Shown here: positions 50,431 to 58,737 of the stretch, piece after piece
Layout of the letters: each line of letters starts with the position of its first letter
Position numbering within the stretch: position 1 is the stretch's first letter
Origin: Curtobacterium sp. VKM Ac-1376
GTDB taxonomy: Bacteria > Actinomycetota > Actinomycetes > Actinomycetales > Microbacteriaceae
Assembly (NCBI RefSeq): GCF_015351025.1
Contig: NZ_JADKRV010000006.1
Span: 1 to 64,000, forward strand
DNA: 64,000 bases
Direction of reading: 5' to 3'
Program-made: the position numbers and the translations under genes
The notes under the pieces: generated by a model
The model's input: the letters and a program-made list of their open reading frames with translations, nothing else
The model's database searches: none
What the model was told of the DNA's origin: nothing

Positions 50431-51309
50431 ATGCGTGCGAACCGCTGGTACACGCCCTGGTTGCTCGTCCTGCCGGCACTGATCTGGCTCGTCGCGTTCA
50501 GCCTGTGGCCCTCGATCAACACCGTCCGGCTGTCGTTCACGAACGCCAGTCCGCTCGGCGGCGTCAGTCAGTGGGTGGGGGTCAAGAACTTCGAGACCCT
50601 GCTCGCCGACCCGCAGGTGTGGGAGGCGCTGCTCAACAGCGTCATCTACATGGCGATCTGCCTGCCGCTGCTGACGGTCCTCCCGCTCCTCATCGCGGTG
50701 CTCGTGCAGCAGAAGCTGCCCGGGATCGCATTCTTCCGCACGGCGTTCTACACGCCGGTCATCGCGTCCGCGGTGGTCGTCGGGCTCATCTGGACCTGGA
50801 TCCTCGACGACCGCGGCGTCATCAACGAGATGGCGCAGGCGCTCGGCGTCGTGCAGGGCAGTGTGCCGTTCCTGACCGACCGGTGGCTGCTGCTCCTCAG
50901 CGCCATCAGCCTGACGGTGTGGAAGGGGCTCGGCTACTACATGATCATCTTCCTCGCCGCACTCGGGAACGTCGGCAAGGACCTGCACGAGGCCGCCGCC
51001 CTCGACGGCGCCGGTGCGGTCCGACGGTTCTGGTCGGTGACGATGCCCGGGGTCCGCGGCACGATGACGCTCGTCGGGATCCTGGTGTGCGTCTCCGCGC
51101 TCCGGGTGTTCAGCGAGCTCTACATCCTCACCAACGGCACGGGCGGGCCCGGCGGGCAGGACAACTCGCTCGTCATGCTCATCCAGCAGTACGCCCGCGG
51201 CTTCACCGGCAACCTCGGCTACGCGTCGGCCCTGAGCCTCCTGCTCTTCGTCGTGACCCTGATCCCGATGCTCGCCCTCGCCCGGATGAACAGCAAGGCG
51301 GACAAGTGA
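50431..51309 (+). CDS. ABC sugar transporter permease 1 (CUT1)
   Basis: A 292-aa inner-membrane permease of the MalF/UgpA type with about six helices (PWLLVLPALIWLVAFSLWP, CLPLLTVLPLLIAVLVQ, FFRTAFYTPVIASAVVVGLIW) and the cytoplasmic EAA coupling loop LHEAAALDGAGAVRRFWSVTMP, which docks on the ATPase. No ATPase gene is in the operon, so a shared MsiK-type ATPase encoded elsewhere probably energises it, as is common in actinobacteria. GGGAGGATCGTC precedes the ATG. The stop overlaps the next start. Confidence 0.93.
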   Translation: MRANRWYTPWLLVLPALIWLVAFSLWPSINTVRLSFTNASPLGGVSQWVGVKNFETLLADPQVWEALLNSVIYMAICLPLLTVLPLLIAVLVQQKLPGIAFFRTAFYTPVIASAVVVGLIWTWILDDRGVINEMAQALGVVQGSVPFLTDRWLLLLSAISLTVWKGLGYYMIIFLAALGNVGKDLHEAAALDGAGAVRRFWSVTMPGVRGTMTLVGILVCVSALRVFSELYILTNGTGGPGGQDNSLVMLIQQYARGFTGNLGYASALSLLLFVVTLIPMLALARMNSKADK

Positions 51310-52274
51310 CGAACACGACCAGCACGACCGAACCCGTCATCGGTGGCGCGCAGGGCGCAGCCAGCCCGACGCCGGACGTGACCGGCGCGACGGACGCTGG
51401 AGGGGCCTCCAGGCACAACCCGCGCAAGCGGCGACGCGCGACCTGGGGCGTCATGTCCACCCGCGAGAAGGTCATCCGCTACGTCCTGCTCATCGTGGTG
51501 CTCTTCATCACGGTCGGCCCGTTCCTGTGGCAGCTCTCCACCTCGCTCAAGGGCGCCGGCGAGGACATCTACACGGCGAACCCGTCGTTCATCCCGTCCG
51601 AGCCGACCTTCGACAACTACCTCAAGGTCGCGGCGGCGATCCCGGTCTGGCGGTACATCGGCAACTCGCTGCTCGTCGCCGCGATCGACGTGCTCGGCAA
51701 CATCGTCTTCGCGACCCTCGCGGGCTTCGCCCTGGCCCGCCTGCAGTGGCGGCACCGGAAGCTCGTGCTCGGGCTCTTCCTCGGCACCCTCGTGCTGCCG
51801 GGCGAGGCGACGATCATCTCGCAGTTCGTCACCGTGAAGGACCTCGGCCTCGCCGACAACCTGGTCGGTGTCGCCCTGCCCGGCATGATCGCCGCGCTCA
51901 ACGTGCTGCTCATGTTCAACGCCTTCCGGCAGATCCCCGAGGAGATCGACCAGGCCGCGGTGATGGACGGCGCGAACGCGCTGCAACGCCTGCGGTGGAT
52001 CTCGCTGCCCGCCGTGCAGGGCACCATCGCCGTGATCGCGATCTTCTCGTTCATCGGTGCCTGGGACGACTTCCTGTGGCCACTCATCGTGCTGCAGTCG
52101 CCGGAGAACCTCACCCTGACCGTCGGGTTGCAGTACCTGCAGGGCACGTTCGCCACCGACCAGCGCATGATCGCGGCCGGCACCATGATCGCGTTCATCC
52201 CGATCGCCGTGATCTTCGCCGTCCTGCAGCGCTTCTTCTTCAAGGGCGTCGAAGAGGGCGGTGTGAAGGGCTGA
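51306..52274 (+). CDS. ABC sugar transporter permease 2 (CUT1)
   Basis: A 322-aa MalG/UgpE-type permease. A disordered Thr/Gly/Pro-rich N-terminus of ~45 residues precedes six helices (VIRYVLLIVVLFITVGPFLW, LGNIVFATLAGFALARL) and the EAA loop IDQAAVMDGANALQRLRWISLP. VLPGEATIISQFVTVKDLGL agrees with the family. GTG start overlapping the permease-1 stop (GTGA); its own stop overlaps the GH5-like start (TGATG), giving tight coupling through the operon. Confidence 0.93.
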   Translation: MTNTTSTTEPVIGGAQGAASPTPDVTGATDAGGASRHNPRKRRRATWGVMSTREKVIRYVLLIVVLFITVGPFLWQLSTSLKGAGEDIYTANPSFIPSEPTFDNYLKVAAAIPVWRYIGNSLLVAAIDVLGNIVFATLAGFALARLQWRHRKLVLGLFLGTLVLPGEATIISQFVTVKDLGLADNLVGVALPGMIAALNVLLMFNAFRQIPEEIDQAAVMDGANALQRLRWISLPAVQGTIAVIAIFSFIGAWDDFLWPLIVLQSPENLTLTVGLQYLQGTFATDQRMIAAGTMIAFIPIAVIFAVLQRFFFKGVEEGGVKG

Positions 52275-53677
52275 TGCGGTTCGGGGTCAACTACACGCCC
52301 TCGGTCGGCTGGTTCCACTCGTGGCTCGACTTCTCGGCCTCGGACACGGCGCGCGACCTCGAGGCCATCGCCTCGCTCGGAGCGGACCACGTCCGGATCT
52401 TCCCGCTGTGGCCGGTCGTCCAGCCGAACCGGACGCTCATCCGCCCCTCGGCGCTGCAGGACGTCGCGACCGTCGTCGACCTCGCCGGGTCGTTCGGGCT
52501 CGACGTCAACGTCGACGCCCTGCAGGGACACCTGTCGAGCTTCGACTTCGTGCCGTCGTGGCTGGACAGCTGGCACCGGCGGAACATGTTCACCGACCCG
52601 GACGTGGTCGCGTCGACCGCCGCGTACGTCCGGGCGCTCGCCGCGGCGGTCGCGGACAAGCCGAACCTGCTCGGCATCACCATCGGCAACGAGGTCAACC
52701 AGTTCGCGCACGCCCCGCACCCCGCCCCACACGACATCACGGCGGAGCAGGGGCACGTGTGGGCGGCCGCGATGGTCGCGGCGGCGCGGGACGGGCTGTC
52801 GGCCGGGTCGGCTGCGTCGGCCGCGTCGTCCGCGTCGGTCGGCCTGGAGGCGCGGCTCGACCCCGCCCCGTCGGTCGCGTCCGGCACCGGGTCGCGCCCC
52901 GGGCCGCTGGTCACCGTCGCGCAGTACGACGCGGCCTGGTACGACGACGCCCAGCCCTTCGGCCCGGAGCACGCGGCGGACCACGGTGACGCCACGGTCA
53001 CGCACTCGTGGGTGTTCAACGGATCGGCGGCCCTGCACGGCGCACTCGGGGCGGGGTCGGTGCGGCACGGGGAGTACCTGCTCCAGCTCGCCGCCGCCTG
53101 GAACCGCGACCCCGCCCGGCCGAACTGGCTGCAAGAGGTGGGTGCCCCCACCAACGTCGTCGACCCCGTCGATGCCGCCGCGTTCACCGAGCAGACCATC
53201 CGGCACGTGCTCAGCGCCCAGCAGGTGCTCGGGGTGACGTGGTGGTGCTCGCACGACGTCGCCCGGTCGCTCGCCGACTTCCCGGAGCTCGAGTACGACC
53301 TCGGGCTGTTCACGAACGACGGCCGGCTGAAGCCCGCGGGACAAGCGTTCTCCGCCGTCGCCCGTGCCGAGTCCGTCCGCGATCCGTCGCCGTCCGCTGC
53401 GCCGCCCGCGACCGCGCTCGTCCTCGACGACGTGCTGCCCGACGGCGCCGTCCGCCACGGCACCCGCGCCGACTGTGCCCCCGGCGGCCGGTTCGCCGCC
53501 GCGTGGCTGGCGCTCGCCGAAGCCGAGCCCGACGGTCGCGGCCCGCAGGTCGTCCTGCGCTCCCGGCTGTCCGACACGGCGCTGCTGGCCGCCCGCGGCA
53601 TCGAGCACTGCGTCGACGTGCCGTCCGACCTCGACACCACCACCGTCCGCGTCGCCCACCCGGCGACCACGCCCTGA
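52274..53677 (+). CDS. GH5_18-like beta-mannosidase
   Basis: A 467-aa (beta/alpha)8 glycosidase without signal peptide. MRFGVNYTPSVGWFHSWLDF, GADHVRIFPLWPVVQPNRT, DALQGHLSSFDFVPSWL, ITIGNEVNQFAH (acid/base Glu near 139) and NWLQEVGAPTN (nucleophile Glu near 286) closely resemble the GH5 subfamily-18 beta-mannosidases of bifidobacterial N-glycan loci, which cut the core Man-beta-1,4-GlcNAc. An Ala/Ser/Pro-rich insertion (~176-215, SVGLEARLDPAPSVAS) between barrel elements contains a genomic repeat. Role inferred: release of mannose and GlcNAc after alpha-mannose trimming in the cytoplasm. Confidence 0.85.
   Translation: MRFGVNYTPSVGWFHSWLDFSASDTARDLEAIASLGADHVRIFPLWPVVQPNRTLIRPSALQDVATVVDLAGSFGLDVNVDALQGHLSSFDFVPSWLDSWHRRNMFTDPDVVASTAAYVRALAAAVADKPNLLGITIGNEVNQFAHAPHPAPHDITAEQGHVWAAAMVAAARDGLSAGSAASAASSASVGLEARLDPAPSVASGTGSRPGPLVTVAQYDAAWYDDAQPFGPEHAADHGDATVTHSWVFNGSAALHGALGAGSVRHGEYLLQLAAAWNRDPARPNWLQEVGAPTNVVDPVDAAAFTEQTIRHVLSAQQVLGVTWWCSHDVARSLADFPELEYDLGLFTNDGRLKPAGQAFSAVARAESVRDPSPSAAPPATALVLDDVLPDGAVRHGTRADCAPGGRFAAAWLALAEAEPDGRGPQVVLRSRLSDTALLAARGIEHCVDVPSDLDTTTVRVAHPATTP
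52846..52881. repeat. GGAGGCGCGGCTCG repeat inside GH5-like gene
   Basis: Matches 32 of 36 bases of the intergenic copy at 37453-37488. Here it encodes LEARLDPAPSVAS within the Ala/Ser-rich insertion of the glycosidase. Confidence 0.55.
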
Positions 53678-53691
53678 CCCCGGAAGGCCCC

Positions 53692-56600
53692 ATGCACGAC
53701 GACATCCCCCTCACCACCGGACGCGCCCGACGGGTGCTCGACGAGCGGATCACCCCCGCGGTGCACGCCACCACGACAGCCCTCGAGGCCGCCTGGCACG
53801 AGCTGCCGGGGGAACCGATACCGCCGACGGATGGACTGGCGCTCACGTTCACGCCGTACGAGGTCGGCACCCCGTGGGGCGCGGCCTGGGGCACGACGTG
53901 GTTCCGGCTGACCGGGACGGTACCGACCGCGTGGGCCGGCCGCCGGGTCGAGGCGGTCGTCGACCTCGGCTTCGACAAGAACATGCCCGGGTTCCAGTGC
54001 GAGGGACTCGTCTACCTGGCCGACGGCACCCCCGTGAAGTCGATCAACCCGCGCAACCAGTGGGTCCTGGTCACCGAACGGGCCGAGGGCGGCGAGACCG
54101 TCGAACTGTTCGTCGAGGCCGCGTCGAACCCCGTCCTGCTCGACTACCACCCCTTCCTGCCGACACAGGAGGGCGACGTGCAGACCTCGTCCTCGAAGCG
54201 CCTGTACGCCACCCGACGGATGGAGCTCGCCGTCTTCGAGTCCGAGGTGCACGAACTCGCCCTCGACGTCGACGTCCTGCTCGAACTGCAGGCCGAGCTG
54301 CCCGCCGGACCCCGGCGCATGCGGATCCTGCAGGCCCTCGACGACGCCCTCGATGCGCTCGACCTGCAGCACATCCCGGAGACCGCCGGAGACGCCCGTG
54401 CGGCGCTCGCCGAGGTGCTCGCCGCTCCCGCCGAGGCCTCGGCGCACACGATCTCCGCCGTCGGGCACGCCCACATCGACTCCGCCTGGCTCTGGCCCGT
54501 GCGCGAGACCATCCGCAAGGTCGTCCGCACCACGTCGACCATGACCGAGCTCATCGACCAGACCGATGACTTCCTGTACGGCATGTCGAGCGCGCAGCAG
54601 TACGCGTGGATCAAGGAGCACCGCCCCGAGGTCTACACCCGGGTCAAGGCCGCGGTCGAGGCCGGCCGGTTCCTGCCGATCGGCGGCATGTGGGTCGAGT
54701 CCGACACCGTGATGCCGACCGGCGAGAGCATCGTCCGGCAGTTCTCGCAGGGCCAGCGGTTCTTCGAGCGCGAGTTCGGCATCCGGCCCAAGGGCGTCTG
54801 GCTGCCGGACAGCTTCGGGTACTCGCCGGCGCTGCCGCAGCTCATGCGCCGCGCGGGCTTCGAGTGGTTCTTCACGCAGAAGATCTCGTGGAACCAGGTC
54901 AACAAGTTCCCGCACCACACGTTCCTGTGGGAGGGCATCGACGGGTCGCGGGTGTTCTCGCACTTCCCGTCGATGGACACCTACAACTCGCGGCTGTCCG
55001 GCAGCGAGGTCGCGAAGGCCTCCCGCCAGTTCCGCGAGAACCGGCTGGCCACCGGGTCGATCGCCCCGGTCGGCTGGGGAGACGGTGGCGGTGGCACGAC
55101 CCGCGAGATGACCGGCACCGCCGCACGTCTGGCGGACCTCGAGGGCAGCGCGAAGGTCCGCTGGGAGCACCCGGACACGTTCTTCGACCGCGCGAAGTCC
55201 GAGCTGACCGATCCGCCCGTGTGGGTGGGGGAGCTCTACCTCGAGCTGCACCGGGCCACGCTCACGTCGCAGCACGGCACGAAGCAGGGCAACCGCCGGT
55301 GCGAGCAGCTGCTCATCGAGGCCGAGCTCTGGGCCGCGACCGCCGCAGCCCGCACCGACTTCGCCTACCCGTACGACGAACTCGACGCCCTGTGGCAGCA
55401 GGTCCTGCTGCAGCAGTTCCACGACATCCTGCCGGGCACCTCGATCGCCTGGGTGCACCGCGAAGCGGTCGAGCGCTACGCCGAGACGGCCGCGGCGCTC
55501 ACCGCGATCATCGACCAGGCGCTCTCGGCGCTCGCCGGCACCGGGGACGCGGCCGTCGTCGTGAACCCGGCCCCGTTCCTCCAGGCCGGTGCACCCGCGC
55601 AGGGCGCGGTCCTGGCGGCCGACCTGGCGGCGCCGACCGCCGTGTCCCTGTCCGAGCAGGGCGGCGGGTACGTGCTGGCGAACGACCTGGTGCGGGTCGT
55701 CGTCGACGCGCAGGGGCTCGTGACGAGCGCCGTCGACCTGGCGAGCGGGCGCGAGGCGATCGCGGCAGGCGAGGCGGCGAACCTGCTGCAGCTGCACCAG
55801 GACTTCCCGAACATGTGGGACGCGTGGGACGTCGACCGGTACTACCGCAACCGCGTCGAGGACCTCGTGTCGACCACCGGGCTGACCGCCTCGGTCGACG
55901 AGTCCGGGGTCGCACGGGTCGTCGTGTCCCGGGCGTTCGGTGACTCGACGGTGACGCAGGAGGTCGTCCTGGCGCCGGGGTCCCGCACCCTGGAATTCGA
56001 CCAGGTGACCGACTGGCACGAGACCGAGAAGTTCCTCAAGGTGGCGTTCCCGCTCGACGTCCGCGCCGAGCACACCATCGCCGAGGCGCAGTTCGGCGCG
56101 CAGAAGCGGGTGACGCACACGAACACGTCGTGGGAGGCCGCGAAGTTCGAGACCTCGATGCACCGCTACGTGCTGGTGTCCGAGCCGGGCTTCGGTGTCG
56201 CGCTCGTCAACGACTCGATCCACGGCTTCGACACCACGCGTGACGCCGTCGACGGGCACGTCACCACCACCGTGCGGCTGTCGCTGCTGCGGGCACCGCG
56301 GTTCCCGGACCCCGAGACCGACCAGGGCGTGCAGACGCACCGGTACGGCATCGTCATCGGGACCGACCAGCTCGGTGCCACGTCGGCCGGTGTGCGGATG
56401 AACGCGGGCGCGCGGACCATCACCGGAGCGCACGGCTTCGACCCGCTGGTGCAGGTCTCCGGCGACGTCGTGCTGTCGAGCGTCAAGCTCGCCGACGACC
56501 GGTCGGGTGACCTGGTCGTGCGCGTCTACGAGCCGTCCGGGCAGCGGGGGACCGGTGGAATCGCGGTCTCGGCCGACGAGACCTTCGACGCTGCCGTCGA

Positions 56601-56709
56601 GGTGACCCTGCTCGAAGAACCGCTCGGTGACGCGTCGTCCGACGCCGATGCGTCCTCGTTCACCGTCGACGCCTACGAGGTCCGCACCTTCCGGTTCCCG
56701 CGCAACTGA
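53692..56709 (+). CDS. GH38 alpha-mannosidase
   Basis: A 1005-aa, retaining, zinc-dependent alpha-mannosidase of usual bacterial length. The barrel contains AVGHAHIDSAWLWPVRET (HxHxD metal site near 260) and WLPDSFGYSPALPQLM (nucleophile Asp near 372), with FGVALVNDSIHGFD in the C-terminal domain. There is no signal peptide, so it trims alpha-linked mannose from imported N-glycan oligosaccharides in the cytoplasm. GGAAGG precedes the ATG by 5-8 nt. It lies between the beta-mannosidase and endoglycosidase genes in the same operon. Confidence 0.95.
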   Translation: MHDDIPLTTGRARRVLDERITPAVHATTTALEAAWHELPGEPIPPTDGLALTFTPYEVGTPWGAAWGTTWFRLTGTVPTAWAGRRVEAVVDLGFDKNMPGFQCEGLVYLADGTPVKSINPRNQWVLVTERAEGGETVELFVEAASNPVLLDYHPFLPTQEGDVQTSSSKRLYATRRMELAVFESEVHELALDVDVLLELQAELPAGPRRMRILQALDDALDALDLQHIPETAGDARAALAEVLAAPAEASAHTISAVGHAHIDSAWLWPVRETIRKVVRTTSTMTELIDQTDDFLYGMSSAQQYAWIKEHRPEVYTRVKAAVEAGRFLPIGGMWVESDTVMPTGESIVRQFSQGQRFFEREFGIRPKGVWLPDSFGYSPALPQLMRRAGFEWFFTQKISWNQVNKFPHHTFLWEGIDGSRVFSHFPSMDTYNSRLSGSEVAKASRQFRENRLATGSIAPVGWGDGGGGTTREMTGTAARLADLEGSAKVRWEHPDTFFDRAKSELTDPPVWVGELYLELHRATLTSQHGTKQGNRRCEQLLIEAELWAATAAARTDFAYPYDELDALWQQVLLQQFHDILPGTSIAWVHREAVERYAETAAALTAIIDQALSALAGTGDAAVVVNPAPFLQAGAPAQGAVLAADLAAPTAVSLSEQGGGYVLANDLVRVVVDAQGLVTSAVDLASGREAIAAGEAANLLQLHQDFPNMWDAWDVDRYYRNRVEDLVSTTGLTASVDESGVARVVVSRAFGDSTVTQEVVLAPGSRTLEFDQVTDWHETEKFLKVAFPLDVRAEHTIAEAQFGAQKRVTHTNTSWEAAKFETSMHRYVLVSEPGFGVALVNDSIHGFDTTRDAVDGHVTTTVRLSLLRAPRFPDPETDQGVQTHRYGIVIGTDQLGATSAGVRMNAGARTITGAHGFDPLVQVSGDVVLSSVKLADDRSGDLVVRVYEPSGQRGTGGIAVSADETFDAAVEVTLLEEPLGDASSDADASSFTVDAYEVRTFRFPRN

Positions 56710-56737
56710 TCCACCCGTCCATCCAAGGAGGAACATC

Positions 56738-57703
56738 ATGAAGCAGTCCACGAAGTTCAGCATCGCGACCGCACTGGTAGCCATGCTCGCGGCACCACTG
56801 GTGCCCGCCGCAGCATCCGCGGCGCCCTCCTCGTCCGGATCCAGCCACGGGCACGGTGCGTCCCACGGCGGTGGGCACGGTCACGGTCACGGGCACCACG
56901 CTGCGCCCACCAAGTCCGGGCCGACGAGCATCGCCTACGTCGAGGTGAACAACGACGAGCTCGCCAACGTCGGCCGGTACACACTGGCCAACGGCGCGAA
57001 CGCGTTCGACGTGGCCATCATCTTCGCCGCGAACATCAACTACGAGGACGGCAAGGCGGTCCTCCACAACAACGAGAACGTGCAGCGGACCCTCGACGAG
57101 GCCGCCACGCAGATCCGACCGCTGCAGGCCAAGGGCATCAAGGTGTCGCTCTCGATCCTCGGCAACCACCAGGGCGCCGGGATCGCGAACTTCCCGACGA
57201 AGGCCGCGGCACGGGACTTCGCGGCGCAGGTCTCGGCGACGGTCAAGAAGTACGGACTCGACGGGGTCGACCTGGACGACGAGTACTCCGATTACGGCGT
57301 GAACGGCACCCCGCAGCCGAACCAGCAGTCCATCGGCTGGCTCATCAGTGCCCTCCGTGCCGACATGCCGGGCAAGATCATCTCGTTCTACGACATCGGC
57401 CCGGCGTCCGATGCCCTGAAGACCGCGAGCCCGACGATCGGCAAGCAGCTCGACTACGCCTGGAACCCGTACTACGGCACCTACACGGCGCCGACGATCC
57501 CGGGCCTGCCGAAGTCGAAGCTGTCCGCCGCCGCGATCGACATCCAGAACACCCCGCAGGCCACCGCGGTGTCGCTCGCACAGCGCACGAAGGCCGACGG
57601 GTACGGCGTCTTCATGACGTACAACCTGCCCGGAGGCGACGAGTCCGCATACGTCTCCTCCTTCACCAAGGTGCTGTACGGACAGGCCGCGTCGTACCGC
57701 TGA
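56738..57703 (+). CDS. Secreted endo-beta-N-acetylglucosaminidase (Endo H-like, GH18)
   Basis: A 321-aa exported glycosidase. Sec signal (SIATALVAMLAAPLVPAAASAAP, cleavage near 29), then a His/Gly-rich spacer (HGHGASHGGGHGHGHGHH, perhaps metal- or wall-binding), then the GH18 barrel: TSIAYVEVNNDELANVGRYTL, IKVSLSILGNHQGAGI and YGLDGVDLDDEYSDYG, the D-G-x-D-x-D-x-E motif (catalytic Glu, assisting Asp) of Endo H. These enzymes cut between the two core GlcNAc residues of high-mannose N-glycans. AAGGAGGAACATC before the ATG is the best ribosome site in the operon. The only secreted enzyme here. Confidence 0.93.
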   Translation: MKQSTKFSIATALVAMLAAPLVPAAASAAPSSSGSSHGHGASHGGGHGHGHGHHAAPTKSGPTSIAYVEVNNDELANVGRYTLANGANAFDVAIIFAANINYEDGKAVLHNNENVQRTLDEAATQIRPLQAKGIKVSLSILGNHQGAGIANFPTKAAARDFAAQVSATVKKYGLDGVDLDDEYSDYGVNGTPQPNQQSIGWLISALRADMPGKIISFYDIGPASDALKTASPTIGKQLDYAWNPYYGTYTAPTIPGLPKSKLSAAAIDIQNTPQATAVSLAQRTKADGYGVFMTYNLPGGDESAYVSSFTKVLYGQAASYR

Positions 57704-57725
57704 CGCTCGCGTCCTGACTGCGGCT

Positions 57726-57769
57726 CGCGCCCCGTGCTCCCCGGCTCCGGCCTGGAGGCGCGGGGCGCG
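57726..57769 (+). terminator. Terminator of the N-glycan operon
   Basis: CGCGCCCCG (57726-57734) and CGGGGCGCG (57761-57769) arms, starting 22 bp past the Endo H-like stop. The loop contains GGCCTGGAGGCGCGG, another copy of the repeat core seen at 52841. Confidence 0.6.
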
Positions 57770-57876
57770 TCCGTCGTGCTGGTCCCGCTGGGCGGGCTCC
57801 CGCGGCCTGGTGTGCGGGGCTCGTGGGCTCGTGGCTCGGCGTGGTGCGAGGGCGCTTGCGCTTGACGCTTCGTGTG

Positions 57877-57937
57877 GTGCGAGGTTGCGCACTCGGTGCG
57901 AGCGCGACGCGGTCGCACCGAGTACGGAATCTCGCAC
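57877..57937. repeat. Nested hairpin, copy 3
   Basis: Outer GTGCGAG/CTCGCAC stem and inner ACTCGGTGCGA/TCGCACCGAGT stem, the same two-stem plan as at 47891-47955. The right arm TACGGAATCTCGCAC is a diverged form of TCCGGAACCTCGCAC. Confidence 0.7.
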
Positions 57938-57945
57938 GGAGTTCG

Positions 57946-57972
57946 GCGCACCTCGCACCGTGCGAGGTGCGC
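57946..57972. repeat. 27-bp perfect palindrome upstream of DUF1905 gene
   Basis: 13-bp arms GCGCACCTCGCAC and GTGCGAGGTGCGC around a single base, immediately upstream of the TACGAT -10 at 57978-57983. It may be an operator, or the outermost unit of the neighbouring hairpin family. Confidence 0.7.
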
Positions 57973-57989
57973 GGCCGTACGATCGCCGC

Positions 57990-58217
57990 ATGGAGCTCGA
58001 GTTCCGCGGCCAGGTCATCGCGGACCTCGCGCCGGTGCTCACCTACGGGTGGGGCGTCATCCCGGCGCGCGTGACGATCGGCTCGGTGACGTGGACGACG
58101 TCGCTGTTCCCGAAGGACGGCGGGTACCTCGTGCCGCTGAGTACGGCGGAGCGGAAGCGTGCCCGGGTCGAACTCGGCGACACCCCGCAGATCACCCTCG
58201 AGTTCGCCGACCCCTGA
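57990..58217 (+). CDS. DUF1905-domain small protein
   Basis: A 75-aa protein: MELEFRGQVIADLAPVLTYGWGVIPARVTIGSVTWTTSLFPKDGGYLVPLSTAERKRARVELGD shows the DUF1905 beta-barrel pattern, including the conserved FPKDG(G)YLVPL(S) turn. Function unknown; elsewhere the domain is often fused to YdeI/OmdA-type proteins. The message is probably leaderless: TACGAT at 57978-57983 is 6 nt before the ATG, and a perfect palindrome abuts that promoter. It converges on tRNA-Gly. Confidence 0.82.
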   Translation: MELEFRGQVIADLAPVLTYGWGVIPARVTIGSVTWTTSLFPKDGGYLVPLSTAERKRARVELGDTPQITLEFADP

Positions 58218-58240
58218 AGCGCTTGCGCCGAGGACTTCGG

Positions 58241-58314
58241 TGGAGGGGATGACGGGAATCGAACCCGCGTAGCCAGTTTGGAAGACTGGGGCTCTACCAT
58301 TGAGCTACATCCCC
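58241..58314 (-). tRNA. tRNA-Gly (TCC)
   Basis: Minus strand: acceptor GGGGATG/CATCCCC, anticodon arm CCAGT-CTTCCAA-ACTGG (anticodon TCC), T-arm GCGGGTTCGATTCCCGT, discriminator T, encoded CCA (58241-58243). Confidence 0.96.
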
Positions 58315-58368
58315 GCGCCTGCGCACCAGGCGCAGCCCGACCATCGTAGCGGACGAACGAGCACCGAC

Positions 58369-58644
58369 ATGCCGACGCGCGTCATCCCCAAGCCCGACGC
58401 CGGTGCCGAGCGCACGATCCGCCGGTCGCGGGTGGTCTCGTACGTGCTGGTGGTCCTCGCCGCCGCGGTCCTGTCTCTGCGCCCCGACCTGTTCGGGGAC
58501 CCGCAGTCGCAGCCCGTGCACGCCCTGCTGCACGTCTGGCGGATCGTCGTCGGGCTGCTGCTCGCGGTCGCCGCACTCGGGGTCCAGGTCGTGGTCGGCG
58601 TGCGCTGGCGACGCGGCCTGCGACGCGCTGCCGACGACGACTGA
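58369..58644 (+). CDS. Small membrane protein, 91 aa
   Basis: A 91-aa protein with two predicted helices (VVSYVLVVLAAAVLSL and IVVGLLLAVAALGVQVVVGV) separated by a short loop with a Pro/His turn. It has a basic N-terminus (TIRRSRVV), which favours an N-in topology, and an Arg-rich C-terminus ending RRAADDD. No family recognised and no ribosome site is clear. It lies alone between two tRNA genes that point away from each other. Confidence 0.62.
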   Translation: MPTRVIPKPDAGAERTIRRSRVVSYVLVVLAAAVLSLRPDLFGDPQSQPVHALLHVWRIVVGLLLAVAALGVQVVVGVRWRRGLRRAADDD

Positions 58645-58737
58645 ACAACGTCCGGGAACAGCGCGGCGTCGGACCGCTAGACTCACCGGGGTCGCATGCG
58701 CCCTGCGCGTGCGCGGCCGATCCCTGGCACACACCAA

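Noticed and set aside
52291..56784. Very long open frame antisense to the GH5/GH38/EndoH genes
   Set aside because: GC-rich third positions of the sense genes leave few stops on the opposite strand; its translation has no domain, and the sense genes carry full catalytic motifs.
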